Assembly (NCBI GenBank): GCA_039881145.1 | Contig: JAYKKI010000029.1 | Span: 27,074,001 to 27,138,000, forward strand | Direction: 5' to 3' | DNA: 64,000 nucleotides | DNA from: Druceiella hillmani | Taxonomy: Eukaryota > Arthropoda > Insecta > Lepidoptera > Hepialidae | Shown: positions 25,435-37,490 of the stretch, one piece after another | Layout of the letters: each line of letters begins with the position of its first letter | How positions within the stretch are numbered: position 1 is the stretch's first letter | The notes under the pieces: model-generated | Told to the model about the DNA's origin: nothing | Database searches by the model: none | The model's input: the letters and a program-made list of their open reading frames with translations, nothing else | Position numbers and translations under genes: made by a program

Positions 25435-25800
25435 TAAACACTTATATAAAAACATAAAGGTACATAGTATTTCTATTAAACTATTTACAAATATAAAGTT
25501 TTCATACTTTAAATATATTTCCTACATATCTTTCACCGGCGTAAAAATATGGTGCATGCTTAAATAATATTATTTCTTATTATATAAAGATATAAGTATG
25601 TTGTCTAGTATATTTCTCACAAATATAAAAATATCCATTTTAAAACACAAAGCTATTTTTGCAGTTGACTCAATAAGATATATATTACATAGGGTTCTTA
25701 TGAACTTTTTATTAACTCGTCTATAAACATGTCATAAGTTGGTCGACTATTACTCTCGTAAAGTAGATGAACCTACAGTGCATTGATAAATTTCCTTTTA
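25435..25800 (+). repeat. Non-autonomous repeat with a single 76-bp-type monomer
   Basis: The left flank (AAAGGTACATAGTATTTCTA, then TATTTACAAATAT) matches 19345-19400. The middle (ATCTTTCACCGGCGTAAAAA, then TAAATAATATTATTTCTTAT) is one monomer of the tandem array. The right part matches 17880-18010. The three loci together outline one repeat family in which only the 19.4-kb copy expanded its monomer. Confidence 0.6.
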
Positions 25801-25805
25801 CTTTT

Positions 25806-25809
<4 letters not shown>

Positions 25810-25879
<70 letters not shown>

Positions 25880-25888
25880 ATATATATG
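25810..25888. repeat. (TA)n microsatellite
   Basis: About 80 bp of TA with one TTTATA interruption, placed at the right edge of the repeat at 25435-25800. Confidence 0.95.
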
Positions 25889-26029
25889 TGTTCTACTGTT
25901 GTGAATACTTTTCATTTATTCACGTGGCGGCACGTAATTCTTAAAAAAAATAAAATTTTAAAGGTTAACTTTTCATAAATGGATTCCTGTATTGAAAAAG
26001 CTGTATTCCTGTATCCTGTATTTATAGTC

Positions 26030-26130
26030 TGCGAGTAAAACGGCTGTGCAATACAGATGGAGAGATAGATAGAGGGACATGGTGAAATTATAAATGTTCC
26101 TAGTTTGGCTACCGAACCCGAAAAACTAAA
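26030..26130 (+). mobile_element. RTE-type LINE 3' tail
   Basis: TAGTCTGCGAGTAAAACGGC, AATACAGATGG, GGTGAAATTATAAATGTTCC and TTTGGCTACCGAACCCGAAA follow the standard layout. Homologous to 19195-19285. Confidence 0.6.
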
Positions 26131-26216
26131 AAAATATATAAAAGTAGCTTGCATTAATAATTAAGGGTGTATAGGTGATTAGGTTACTTTCACTAAGTAA
26201 TATAAATATATGCATT

Positions 26217-26220
<4 letters not shown>

Positions 26221-26264
<44 letters not shown>
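26221..26264. repeat. (TA)n microsatellite
   Basis: About 44 bp of uninterrupted TA. Confidence 0.95.
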
Positions 26265-26266
<2 letters not shown>

Positions 26267-26635
26267 AGTGGAAAATAATATTAATACTTATTATAGTCTA
26301 ACAGAAGTACTACAAATCTTTAATTGTTTAAACTTTTTTAAAATAAATCTAAATGTGTATGAACCCTTGAAGTGCGATTTCTACTCGTACTTACACGTTA
26401 TTTTTGTTGTTATTTACATTACGCAAATCCATTATTTTTGGACTGTTGTAGTCAAATACGGACTAGGGAATCATAAACCTACCCCCATATTAATATAAAT
26501 AACCATTTTAGCGTACCTCTTAGTGGGTTTAGTATGACATATGGGATTTATTTAGAAAGGTCTTTCAAAATAAAGGTTAGGTACAATTTAGATACAACAA
26601 TTCATTTTTAGTTTATGAAATATTATGACCCAATC

Positions 26636-26680
26636 AAGACAGTAAAAATCTCTTATTTCCAAATAAGACAGTAAAAATCT
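26636..26680 (+). repeat. Short direct duplication
   Basis: AAGACAGTAAAAATCT occurs at 26636-26651 and again at 26665-26680, a 29-bp period. Confidence 0.8.
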
Positions 26681-26997
26681 TTAAGAAATTGGAGGTAAAA
26701 TAGGTTTTGATGTGGGTACTTTGAAATTAAATTATTTCAGACAATCCAAATTCCATTAATATTTAAACCATAAATAAACTCTTAAATACTTGGAAAGAAT
26801 GCAGCGGGACGATTGAGTTTGCTAGTACATTTCAAATAAATTAATACAAATTTTTAAAACATTTTTTGCTACATTTAATTCTAATAAATACAGAAGACGA
26901 ATCGCCATAACAAGTCCAACTGTCGTAGTGCTAGAATTCTTCAGCTGCCACGGACTTTTATGGACATGTGTCAGCACCATATAACAATATTTGAATA

Positions 26998-26999
<2 letters not shown>

Positions 27000-27058
<59 letters not shown>
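27000..27058. repeat. (TA)n microsatellite
   Basis: About 59 bp of uninterrupted TA. Confidence 0.95.
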
Positions 27059-27061
<3 letters not shown>

Positions 27062-27339
27062 GACCGTTTGCTGCCTTCTTCTGTTATAATAATAGTTATA
27101 TGGCAATTCAGTAGAATCCAAAGTGCGTTATATTAAGTTACTATCGTTATATTAAGCTGTACATTTATATGTTTACAGTAAGTTAATACATTTAGCATAA
27201 CTATTTAAAACATTAAAATTTAGAATGCAGGCAAAACTCTATTTCGCTTCTTATCATTACAAGTACAAATCTTATAAAAATCGTTCAGTCAAGCAAGTTA
27301 TTTCTCTAAGTTATTTTTTCGTTAGATTCACCGCTGTAC

Positions 27340-27620
27340 AAGAATGAAAAAAGGAAGAAAATACAATTCAGGGTATGAGGTTCTCGAAGCGTCGACGTAA
27401 AGGCTGATCACACTTCTCCAGCCTTCACAATAAAACGTACGATCGATGCGACGTCACCGACTCGAAGAAGGCTATTGCAAGCATTTTCCCTTCCTGATTT
27501 CCTCATTTCATTGCTCGCAGGAAATGCGCCCACAGGAGGGAGTCGATCCTTAGGATACGTGCCGGTTGATGTTTAGATATGACTTGAGATAGGGGGCATG
27601 GCGCGAACACGATAATGAGA
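27340..27620. other. GC-richer island without ORF
   Basis: CpG-containing sequence (GAAGCGTCGACGTAAAGG, ACGATCGATGCGACGTCACC) with no recognised coding or repeat content. Candidate conserved non-coding DNA or short unknown exon. Confidence 0.25.
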
Positions 27621-28141
27621 TTTTTTAAAAGCGATAGTAGCCTTTCAGTGAAATTAAAATATTTCCAGTCGATTTTTTTTAAATTCACAGATTAAAGAAT
27701 ATTCCATATATTGTATTATTTTTGTAACTCTGAAATTATACATTAGCTGTAGATTTCTTATTTGAACTAAATTCTGAACATATTAGAATTGCAACCATTT
27801 ATGAATGTAAGTATATTATTTAATAAATCATTAGGTACCAGTAATTAGTTTAATTTAATAAATATAATCTACAAATAACTTACTTGCAAATAAATTCAAT
27901 CTTTTGAATAAAATTGCCAGGGGCATTTAGAGAAAGAAGCAAACAGAAACAACCGGAGAATTGCATGCTGGATTTGCATTCGTGAATTTTTCTAATCTTC
28001 AAACATTTATAATAAGGATTATGTCTTTACTTTTTAATTTCCTTATATAATTTAATTGAGTTTATCTTGGTTTATTTTTGTCGATATTTGTAACATATTT
28101 TTACACATTCACGTGAAAACTAATCAAAATATACGTTTTAG

Positions 28142-28179
28142 TGCATAAACCGAAGAAGGTACCTTCTTCGGTTTATGCA
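28142..28179. repeat. Perfect 38-bp palindrome
   Basis: 28142-28160 is the exact reverse complement of 28161-28179, with no spacer and a GGTACC centre. Confidence 0.9.
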
Positions 28180-29138
28180 GCGATGTAACTTCATTATTCA
28201 CCGTCGAAGCGCTCACACATTACAAATGTAAATTCGAGAAATCCTAAAGTGTAGATGTTCAAATCTTGTGCTGAGCTTTACTTTTAAACACATCCGGCAC
28301 ACTTTTCACTAACTTCAGGGATTTGGAAGCGCTTTAATGACAATCGCGATACGTGAGAGCTGAAGTGAAGCTGGCGATGTTGAAGCAAAATGTAGGTAAC
28401 TTCATGCTGAAGTATTTTTAGTGGTCTCATTTGAATATTACAATTAAATTTACTTAAAATTTTCTCCGGGGGTTCCAATTTATGATCAGAAGTGCGTCTT
28501 ATCACTTTCAATTAAAATTTTAAATGATAAATCGTTACAATTAAATGAATGGAATATGATTAAAAGTAAACAAGTTTATGGAAAAGTAAACCATATTTAA
28601 GGATTATAATGAATGAAAAATGCTTCACTTAATTAGTATTGTATCTTGACATCATATGATAATTCTTTACTGAAGCAAGGTGAACAGCCTTACAAAGGAA
28701 ACTAGTAGGATTAAATGCGCCATTGATAAAACCATTCTTGTCTTAGTTACAAAAGTCAATGTTGAAAAACACTCATTGATTATTTTTAAGACCTCTTAAT
28801 AAAATAACTTAAGGTGCGAAGCCAGTAAAACAACTGTACTTATATTTTTGTGATTCTTTTTTATATCTGATCTTGTGCGATAAATTTTAAATTTAAACTA
28901 GCTACAGTATTTTGTTTAAAAAAAAATGAAAGCGAAAAGATTTTTAAAATTGGCGACTTTCTTCGCACTGAGTAAGTTGATTTGGAAAAAAATCAATTCA
29001 TCGCGGGAAATTTCTCATTACCTAAGTAGCAGTGTCTAACGCAGAAAGTGTTTTTTTCAAATGCTTACTGAATGATCGAGACAACACTGGCGTGCAATGT
29101 TTTTGGGTAGGGCAAGCTGCTAAGAAACGCACGCACAT

Positions 29139-29143
<5 letters not shown>

Positions 29144-29214
<71 letters not shown>
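29144..29214. repeat. (TA)n microsatellite with CA lead
   Basis: A short CACGCACATACACACA lead runs into about 70 bp of TA. Confidence 0.95.
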
Positions 29215-29217
<3 letters not shown>

Positions 29218-29505
29218 AAAATTATGTACAATTTTATTTATTTCATTATTATATCAAATTTCTCACCAATCATATCTTGTCAATTATATGCTTCATGTTT
29301 TATTTTCCGGAGAATTCATCATTTTCAACAGCCAAGGCCAAAAACAAATCCGCATAAGCATATATATTAATATAACAATAAACAAATACCAATACTAATT
29401 TGTCCAAAAGATGTTAAGAGAAGTTAACAAATTGATTTTTGACGATTTTTCATAATAAAGGCATATTCCAATTCGGTTTTGTTATTGAAATCATTACGGG
29501 TGGAC

Positions 29506-29552
29506 GTTTAAGTAAATAGGTTGCTGATGAGAGTTTAAGTAAATAGGTTGCT
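29506..29552 (+). repeat. 20-bp direct duplication
   Basis: GTTTAAGTAAATAGGTTGCT occurs at 29506-29525 and again at 29533-29552. Confidence 0.9.
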
Positions 29553-30044
29553 CTTTATGAATATTAATTCACCAGTACATCATTTTGTTGTGCTGATGAC
29601 AAATAATACATATTGCATGTGAAAATAACATTTTTATTAAGAATATGTAGTTCCAAATTTTCCTTTTGGTTTACCGTTCATAATCATGTAATTTTATCAA
29701 TAAATTTAATTTAAAAATCGCACGTAAATCTACGGAGAAACGAACATTTTTTTCTAGAATTTTCAACCTGACACGACGAAAATGAACATTCACAATAATA
29801 AACCTAAAAAAATTTACGTAAATGCATATTCTATAACTTTACACGGAAACCGCACGGCACCATATTACGATTTAATAGGGAACTAAATTGTATCGGATTG
29901 TATAAAGACGCGTAGCCTTAGGATTCCTCCAGGGACCCGCCTCCTGTCCTTCATACAAAAATTGGGGCCTTCAAAAGTCCCCCAATAGTGTCCTTTCTAA
30001 CGCTTTCATCCGACTAGTTTAGGGAATGTTCCTTTTCAATGAAC

Positions 30045-31560
30045 CATTCAGGCTTTCCATATTTTCAATGACGCAATTTTCGAAGGCTCTGAATGATTTA
30101 AAGGTCTGTTCTCAACCAAGTCACCGCAATTGAAAACACCACGTCCTAAAGAATTGCATGAATCAACTTTACTACATTGACGCATATTCTGTATCAAAAC
30201 TCTACGTATATCGCTATGCTCATTACAGTTAAATAAAACTTGTTTCGTGCCCCGCGTATCAAAATACTTGGTACAAGCTGGGCTCTCTCTGAGGCCAAAT
30301 CTATGCAAACTTAAACGGAAAGCGTCATGTCCCGTTAGGATTTGTGACATGTCAGATTTGAGCCAGATTTTTATTACCTGAACACGGGGGAAAATTTTAT
30401 AGCAATATTGCCTATGGAATTAGGAAAGTCCATCTAGTCAGCTAATGAGTACATACAATCTCAAAAGTACGTATCTTTTTGGAGATAAGGGGATCAACCC
30501 TTCGAAAGCAACTAAGGGGATAAACCTAATAAAATTCAAAGCCCACCGAACCCATAGCAAAACTCCTGCTTCAAGCCAATTCAAATTTAGTGATTCCTTC
30601 CACGATCACTAGGTCGATAGGTAGGAAACCCACCAAAACTGACAGTAAATCCGTTAAACAGGTTAATTATGCCTTGGTTAGGGCTATGAGCGGAATACAC
30701 TATGATCTAAGAGCGACCCTTTTACCAACTGGACCCCGATGCACAACGAAGCCCACACCGATAGCATAAAGGTCAATACAACAAGGTATATATCGGCTCA
30801 ACGAGCTCCAGCAAACTAGGTCATGAAGTGAAAAACAAATGTCGCCCTCTCCCCAATGTAGAGTGCCTGGAACAAAAATCTTCGTTTATAGTCGAGGACT
30901 GGGCCCAAGTACATGACTCTATCTCGCAAACCGTTTCTAGATCCGCCCATGACATCCACAGTAGCCTTCTTCGTCAGTTTGCTTTTAAAGAGAACAGTTT
31001 CAGACTTTTGGGGGTAAAGCTAAAATTATCCTTTGTGGCCAAGCAAGCATCTTGGCCAGAAAGTCTATCGCCCGAATTTCTAATACTTTTCTCCTCACTT
31101 ATCCGACCGTCAGAAAAGTGTAATTTGCATAGGCAATGGTATCACATCCCTGAAGGGATATCGCGAGAGGATTGAGCTCTACAGATAGTTTCTGGCCAAC
31201 GTTTTCAGTATCACCGTTCTGTAAACAGACCACTTGATCGCAAAAGTAATTCCATATTATCCGACGGAGGTCCGCTAACACGCCTCGGGACTGAAGCGCG
31301 GACAAAATAGCATTATCAAATACGTTGGAAATAATCAATAAAATACCGAAGTCATATTGTTCTGGGCATACTTCTAGTCAGAACAAAGCGGCAGATATCG
31401 CATCTGAAATGGATACTCCGGGTTGAAAACCGAATTATCTGGATGACTCCCCTGAACGAGTCAACTGCGCCAATATTTACGTTTTGTTCTATGTTCTTCC
31501 CAACAGTTAACTGCCAATTCATCTATCATTATGATATTTGAAAAGACGTTGCCAAACTGA
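30045..31560 (-). pseudogene. R1-type LINE pol fragment
   Basis: Reading leftward on the minus strand: the frame at about 31338-31099 gives ISNVFDNAILSALQSRGV and LRRIIWNYF, the 'D..nAFnsa....i...L...gv...l..ii..Y' palm block of R1-group reverse transcriptases, then GCDTIAYANYTFLTVG, where the catalytic YADD is YANY. Further on, RVMYLGPVLD near 30870 fits the 'vkYLGv.lD' block, LLSVLVGFLPIDLVIVEGI at about 30640-30590 fits the '..vlaG.lPidL...e' block, and RWTFLIP near 30425 fits the 'gRWT..LIP' block. The last frame, 30350-30048, reads QILTGHDAFRLSLHRFGL then ESPAC, the C-terminal LTGHG and zinc-finger region. The expected CCHC residues are partly lost. Frame changes and stops occur throughout, and the endonuclease is absent. 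The block order and the LTGH/RWT pair make the R1 group the best assignment. Confidence 0.8.
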
Positions 31561-31597
31561 TAACTGGCACTATACCTAAAGAGATTGCACCGGTACA

Positions 31598-31600
<3 letters not shown>

Positions 31601-31654
<54 letters not shown>

Positions 31655-31674
31655 ATATATATATTAATTAATAT
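31601..31674. repeat. (TA)n microsatellite
   Basis: About 70 bp of TA just beyond the upstream edge of the R1-type fragment. Confidence 0.95.
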
Positions 31675-32583
31675 TATTCAAATATATCCTTAAAATTATA
31701 ATGTACTATTAATGATAAAAGAAATGAGGATTTTTTGAGGATGAGTAATAAGATGACGACGATGAATATGTGAAAGAATTTGACTATATTCCAGAACATT
31801 GTAGAAATTTATTCAAATTTCTAGAACATTTTAGAAAAAACTGAAACTTTCATATTGTAAGTCACATATATTCGAGGTCGACTACTTTCAACACAGATAT
31901 CATCCACACTCTTATAGTTAACGACACGCAACCGTCATAGCGCACGATGGGAGGGTTGAGGCTACTACCACGCACAAATGCTATTTGTCTGCGATATGTA
32001 GTGTTGGCTGCAGAGTGGAACACAGACATATGCACGACCAACTTCATATAATATGTATAGATTATATTATTATAAAGAGTTCTCGAGCTAATTTAGACAA
32101 ATGGAACTTTGCTATCTTCGACGTGTGAATATAAAATGAGTCTCAAACCGCGTAATCTTGTTAATCTCGTTTTATGCGTAGTGTTTAACCGAAATTGCCA
32201 AAAATATTTACACGCGTTTATAGGGATTCAAAGAAAATCTATATCAGTTGAAAACACTGACTGAATATATTCTCCGTATGCAGCAGCGTACATATCTATT
32301 CATAGTAAAATGTTAGCCCCACTAGACCTGGAATTATTTACAGTACACAAGTGACATTTTACAAGGTTTATAAGAAAAAACGTGTTTAAACCAGCTCAAT
32401 AATCTCAAAAAAAACCAATACAGTTTTAGATGCATTTATTTGAATATTTTTAAAAATCGTTCGCCTTGCGAGTTCATGAGACGATATAAATAATTTCCTT
32501 TTTTATTTCCTACTGATTTTCTTCAGGGAGAAAAATATAACTTTAACCCAGGTTTATATTTTTTGTGACTTACTCTGTTGTTA

Positions 32584-32630
32584 AACTTAACTTTCCATTG
32601 GGATGCCCCCAATGGAAAATTAAGTTTTTA
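32584..32630. repeat. Palindrome beside the DNA transposon
   Basis: AAACTTAACTTTCCATTGGG is complementary to CCCAATGGAAAATTAAGTTT with one mismatch and a short ATGCC loop. It overlaps the proposed left boundary of the transposon at 32610. Confidence 0.7.
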
Positions 32631-32635
32631 AGCCG

Positions 32636-33101
32636 TCACGCCAAGCGGACAACGAAAAAAAGTCAGGTCGTGAAATTTGTTCATATTCTGTTTGATTATA
32701 CTTCTAGTGAACATGGGTGTGCACACCCATTTTTTTTTCGTGTGGTTCTTTATTGTCGAGTTACGAGCTTTTGAAAATTAACAATGTATGAGGAATGCAT
32801 TTTTTGGATCCTTATTTTCTTAATAAAACAATTTGTGACAAAACTTTATAAACATTGTTTCTTGAAGTTAAAAGTGTGCAGTTTTTAATTTTTTCATAAA
32901 ATTCGAAATTCGAATTTTTTTTACTCGTCGTAAACCGGAAGTGAAGATTCAAATCTATATTCGAGTAACTTCGACATATTTTTTTTTCAATATTTTTTAT
33001 TAAAATTATAATAACTACTAATAGTATATAATAAATACTAATACTAAAATAAAAAAATTAAAACTTGATCTCTAATAGTTTAGGATACAGAGCATGTAAG
33101 G
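32636..33101 (+). repeat. Left terminal inverted repeat
   Basis: Matches 34607-35056 in reverse complement from TCACGCCAAGCGGACAACG to ATACAGAGCATGTAA, with scattered substitutions and small indels (for example ATGTATGAGGAATGCATT against AATGCATTACTCATACAT). Confidence 0.9.
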
Positions 33102-33369
33102 TATATCCGCCTCGAAGTGAGTGAAACACATATCGCTGCTTGAAATGAGCCACTGTCGAATTAAAGCAGTAATTATATGAATAAAATACTAATATTCGCA
33201 CACCTAAATCTGAACAGCTATTTTGTATGTTGGTTAAACGGAAAATAGCACTGTTTGGACCTAGGTGTATATATGTAGGTGATTGAAATCAAACTATTTA
33301 GTCAATTTTGTAGGACAGGTACGTTTTTATTGAGAGAGTATTATAGTATATAGTTTTATTTTGTAATTT

Positions 33370-33807
33370 TTACAATTTTCCCAGTTGCACTTTGACTGGT
33401 TCTTTTAACCAATAGATCTTCGGTGGTTGGAAAAAAGCATGAAGTTTCTTTGTTCCAGGAACAGTAATGGCAGAAGCAAAACGAACTTGTAGAAAATCTC
33501 GTTCTTCTTGAATACTTTCCTCTGAACAGTAGTATATAGACGTTTCAGTCAACGATGATTTTGCCCACTCATACAATCTGAAAGGTATAGTTATCGCATT
33601 ATTCGTAGACTGTAAACTGGAGCAGGTTGCCAGACGTTTAAGGTTTCCCCCAATACCATCACATGGTCCTTTTCCATGCGACGTAGCATGAACGTGTAAT
33701 TCTGCGATTATGTTAAAATCTTGTCTATAATAAAATAAATTTACGAAATTGAATCTATTCTTGAAATGTTGAGGAGCTCCGTCTGTGATGTATTTTAATA
33801 TAGAAAC
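33370..33807 (-). pseudogene. C-terminal half of an unclassified transposon protein
   Basis: From 33807 down to 33370 the minus strand stays open for about 146 codons; the first ATG comes late, so it is easily under-called as 68 residues. Blocks in order: KYITDGAPQHFKNRFNFVNL, AELHVHATSHGKGPCDGIGG, LKRLATCSSL, LYEWAKSS and FASAITVPGTKKLHAF. I recall the spaced pattern SDG-x-x-Q-x-K-N followed by ATSHGK-x-x-CDG-x-GG from many unnamed proteins in insects, hydra and fish that look transposon-borne. The Asp of DGAPQ and the HGK/CDG cluster are good candidates for a nuclease centre, but that is inference. The N-terminal half lies at 33798-34208 in another frame, with the middle deleted at about 33795-33807. 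Confidence 0.7.
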
Positions 33808-34208
33808 TCACTCCCGGACTTCGGTGCAATAGTGAGTATCATGGCCTTAACGGAAGTAGAAGAGGAGGGATTATTAAACTTTTCTTTGAGCTGGTTCAAA
33901 ATTTCTTTGTTTTCTGTTAACATATCTGTCTGTGTTGCGATGTGTTGTTATTGATCTTCAGGAATAAAGCTTTCGTCTTGGTTTGGTTGTGAATAATCAC
34001 TTGATGCCTGACTAGATTGTGACTGAACAATGTTTTCTTCAGGTGGTGATTCACATAACAGTCGTTTCCTGCACGATTCACATACATAAACATTGGGCGA
34101 AATTGTCCACTTTACACTTAATGCGTTAGATATTTTTCTAACTTTCACACGCTTCTTATGACGAGCCATGAGAATTGGATTAAAACACCGATCACCGTAA
34201 GAATCCAT
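33798..34208 (-). pseudogene. N-terminal half of the same transposon protein
   Basis: Starts at the ATG at 34208 (MDSYGDRCFNPI). It contains a possible zinc-binding segment, with a Cys and His near residues 8 and 17 and YVCESCRKRLLC at about 42-53. A Ser/Gln-rich linker follows to residue 86, where a stop occurs at 33948-33950. After the stop the frame continues with HIATQTDMLTENKEILNQL and VKAMILTIAPKSGSE to about 33805. The resumed frame keeps family-like sequence, so the stop looks like a single mutation in an old coding region. The 'LTIAPKS' block is normally near the middle of the protein, and is followed here at once by the C-terminal half, which shows the internal deletion. Confidence 0.65.
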
Positions 34209-34606
34209 TTTAAATCAAATAGAAAATAGGAACGCGTCTAGCCGATGAGCGGTCAAAGCTTCAACTAACAATGACAGTTAATTCGAACTACGAGCGGGAC
34301 AGTTACGCGTCATATAGCTGTCCCTTTCTAGCAACTAACGATGATATTATTCTGGGTTAGTAATAACTTTGATCACTTACTACGAGATGGCGTTACTGGT
34401 CGTATATCACAACATTGTCATTGTTTTGTATGAATTCGTTAATGAGAAATATTTATGTTATCAATTACATATATTTTACTCTTAAAAATTTAATTCAGTT
34501 GATTTTGATTTATTTTGCATGTTAACATAACCGAATGAAGTGTAAATAGCGAAGTATTAACAAATAACCCCGAACTTCTTAGAAACCGGGTGCGATGTGT
34601 ATGTAC

Positions 34607-35056
34607 TTTACATGCTCTGTATCCTAAACTATTAGAGATCACGTTTTAATTTTTTTATTGGAGTATTAGTATTTATAACGCTATAATTCTAATAAAAAAT
34701 ATTGAAAAAAAAATATGTTGAAGTTACTCGAATATCGATTTGAATCTTCACTTCCAGTTTACGACGAGTAAAAAATATTCGAATTTCGAATTCTATGGAA
34801 AAATTAAAAACTGCATACTTTTAACTTCAAGAAACAATGTTATAAAGTTTTGTCACAAATTGTTTGATTAAAAAAATAAGCATCCAAAAAATGCATTACT
34901 CATACATTGTTAATTTTCAAAAGCTCGTAACTTGACAATAAAGCACTACACGAAAAAAAAATGGGTGTGCACATCCATGTTCACTAGAAGTATAATCAAA
35001 CAGAATATGAACAAATTTCACGACCTGACTTTTTTTTCGTTGTCCGCTTGGCGTGA
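34607..35056 (-). repeat. Right terminal inverted repeat
   Basis: Reverse complement of 32636-33101. Its outer end is CGTTGTCCGCTTGGCGTGA. Confidence 0.9.
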
Positions 35057-35069
35057 AATGCCCCATTGG

Positions 35070-36770
35070 TAAATGAATGATCTGTGCTGTAGTGAAGATT
35101 TTTGTTCATCTTACCTAAAAAGTTTCTGTATTTGCGTTATAAAATTACTATATTTTTAAAAGACTCCCAACTAAAACCGAATAAATGGTAATTCCTTCTA
35201 TTTCTGTGGTATTTATTTGTTTAGACACTATGATGAAAATACATAACTCATCATTGCTTATCATCGAATCAACATTTTTGTTGTTAGGTGAACAAAGATG
35301 AACGAATGTGCCATGTTATATGTTAAATGTCTTCTTCGGTCGTTCTTTTTTTTTGCATTTTGATAAAACACTATGCATGGAAATTTCTACCTTTTTGACA
35401 TAATTTAGAGGACGCGTTGCTAATTTATTTAAAATTTAAATAAAATCTAAATTACACAAAATAACGTCACTAGTCTTCGTATTACTTTTCATAAATAGTT
35501 TATCCTGACAAACACTAAATCCATTTATGCTGCTGATAATAAATTTAGTTACGCCTAACAAATGGCATGTTTATTTCCAGAGTCAAATATACAATAACGA
35601 TTTATATGATCTTGATATAACTCACCGACATTCTACACGGTAGATGTATAGTAGGGTATAGTTTAATAATGATAACTGTGACCGCAATAATGTACAAGCC
35701 TAACATGATTGTTATGTTAATTAGAATCGAAGTTGTACGTATGTGTTACATACAACAGATACCCCTACCTTATTCGTAACGCACGAGTGTGCTTACTGAA
35801 AATGGAAACTATTTATAGTAAAAACGTGGTAACATGACCGTAAAACATTAAGTATAGAGAATGTGTAACTATAAAACACAGAAAAGTTGAAATTAATTCA
35901 TTTATATTTAAAACATTGGATGGAACTGTAAATTATGTTTTGGAGATCCGTGGTGAAATAAATAAAAAATCCGCCATCCAGCACTAGTAAACAAAAATAT
36001 CGATTTGTTTGTTTTATTTTATAAATTCGTTAAATATTTTACGAATAAAATATATTTTGATTATTTTTTAAAAGGAAAGGATTTATGTGAAACATAAACG
36101 AATGCCTTTAAATAAACGTGGTTTTCAAATACAGTAAGAAATAAATAATCTAATAGGCGATAGAACATTTTCTTGAATGCTAATTTAATAGGTATTTAAG
36201 ACAAATATTTTGCCAATAATATTCAATATATGTCAATATGCAAAAATATATATAAATTGTAATAATTATGTATGTTCGATGAGAAACTACTCGAAATGAC
36301 TATTACTTTTTTATTGCGAAAGAAAATTCGCCATTTTATTTTTTATGTCGTTCTAATTGTATATCAAATATCTGACCGTAATTTTCCTCGTTTCTAGGGT
36401 TATATATATGTATATGTCACACACATACATTCATTTGTGTGTGTGTGTGTGTATATATAATGGAGTTTTATATCCTTATTCATTATGTTGCTTTATAACG
36501 GAAACAGGACCGTTATATTTTACATCTCTTCTTGATTCTTAAATATTAGACTATTTCTTGTAGAAAAAATATTTTGCCATTTAAAATTGGAAGATTTGGA
36601 TTGAATCAATTTCAATCGCTATATGTTTCAGACGAGAACCTATTTAATGTTAACCAAAATAAAATTATAAAGGCTTGAACCAAATAACATTAAGTGATTA
36701 CTGAAATATTTTGAGTCGTTAGTAGCTTCATATTTCTAAATGAATATATCGATACCATGTATCTACTCGA
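35070..36770. other. AT-rich sequence without a recognised gene
   Basis: No supported frame. A short (TG)n run lies near 36437-36451. Confidence 0.45.
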
Positions 36771-36779
36771 GTGAAATAA

Positions 36780-37040
36780 TCCGGTCCGAATGAAAGTAGG
36801 CGCCACAAGAGACGACGTACTGTGGAAAGATTTATTTGGCACCGCGTATTGGCAGTATTTATTACTCTCGATTGTTTTCGATATCGTCCATTTGTTGTAG
36901 TAAAAACGCTGAAAATAAAAGCCAGTTCGTTTCCTATAGGTCATATTTAGGTACACGAATGTCGACGATCTCGGTATCTAGAGCGATCACGCTGCTGTCT
37001 ATTCTCGGCTGGCTGATAAATAATTGTCGTTCGGTATAAG
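36780..37040. other. GC-richer island without supported ORF
   Basis: Two short overlapping frames on opposite strands are open here (36690-36956 minus, 36836-37039 plus), but neither shows a motif. Composition is unlike the flanks. Candidate conserved non-coding DNA or an unknown exon. Confidence 0.25.
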
Positions 37041-37490
37041 GCAATGTATTTTTGGAATAATGATTGTATGTATATTAGGGTAATACACCTATGAATATTT
37101 TAAGTCAGTATTTTATGCAACACGTGGCATATACATGCAAAAACCATCTGGTTATGCAAAAAGTCAGTGGCGTTCCTCAGCCTAGCGAAATTCATGTAAC
37201 AGTAGTCAATTAAATATTTGAAATATTTTATCCAGTAACCAAGTGTATTTTTATTTTATTATGTAGATAAAAAGGACTTACATGGAAATTTTATTCTCAC
37301 GTGGAATCAATAGTAAGTGAATTCATGGTAATACCATCGTCTCCTTATGTGACATTTGTAGTGTAAACATGTGTCTATAAACACATGGTACCTAGAGTAA
37401 AGGGTCTAGTGTGATACTTAAGTATAGTGAAATGGCCCGGAGAGACCTTTCAAAATATTGATTTTAGTTACGACGATTTGTAAAGAAAAG

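Larger units (their letters stand above)
32610..35057 (-). mobile_element. DNA transposon with long terminal inverted repeats, internally deleted
   Basis: Two inverted copies of about 450-465 bp (32636-33101 and 34607-35056) enclose a 1.5-kb core that holds a minus-strand gene remnant. ATGCCCC occurs immediately outside both proposed ends (32603-32609 and 35058-35064) and may be a target duplication. If so, the left end has 26 bases outside the matching TIR. The outer TIR sequence begins TCACGCCAAGCGGACAACG. I do not recognise the superfamily from the termini. The gene has lost its central part, so this copy is not autonomous. Confidence 0.75.

Noticed and set aside
28284..28511. 75-codon minus-strand frame
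   Set aside because: No motif, no splice or start context that stands out, and ordinary composition; it cannot be told from chance.
30828..31175. 115-codon plus-strand frame
   Set aside because: It lies antisense to the R1-type LINE, which has family motifs on both sides of it; the plus frame has none.
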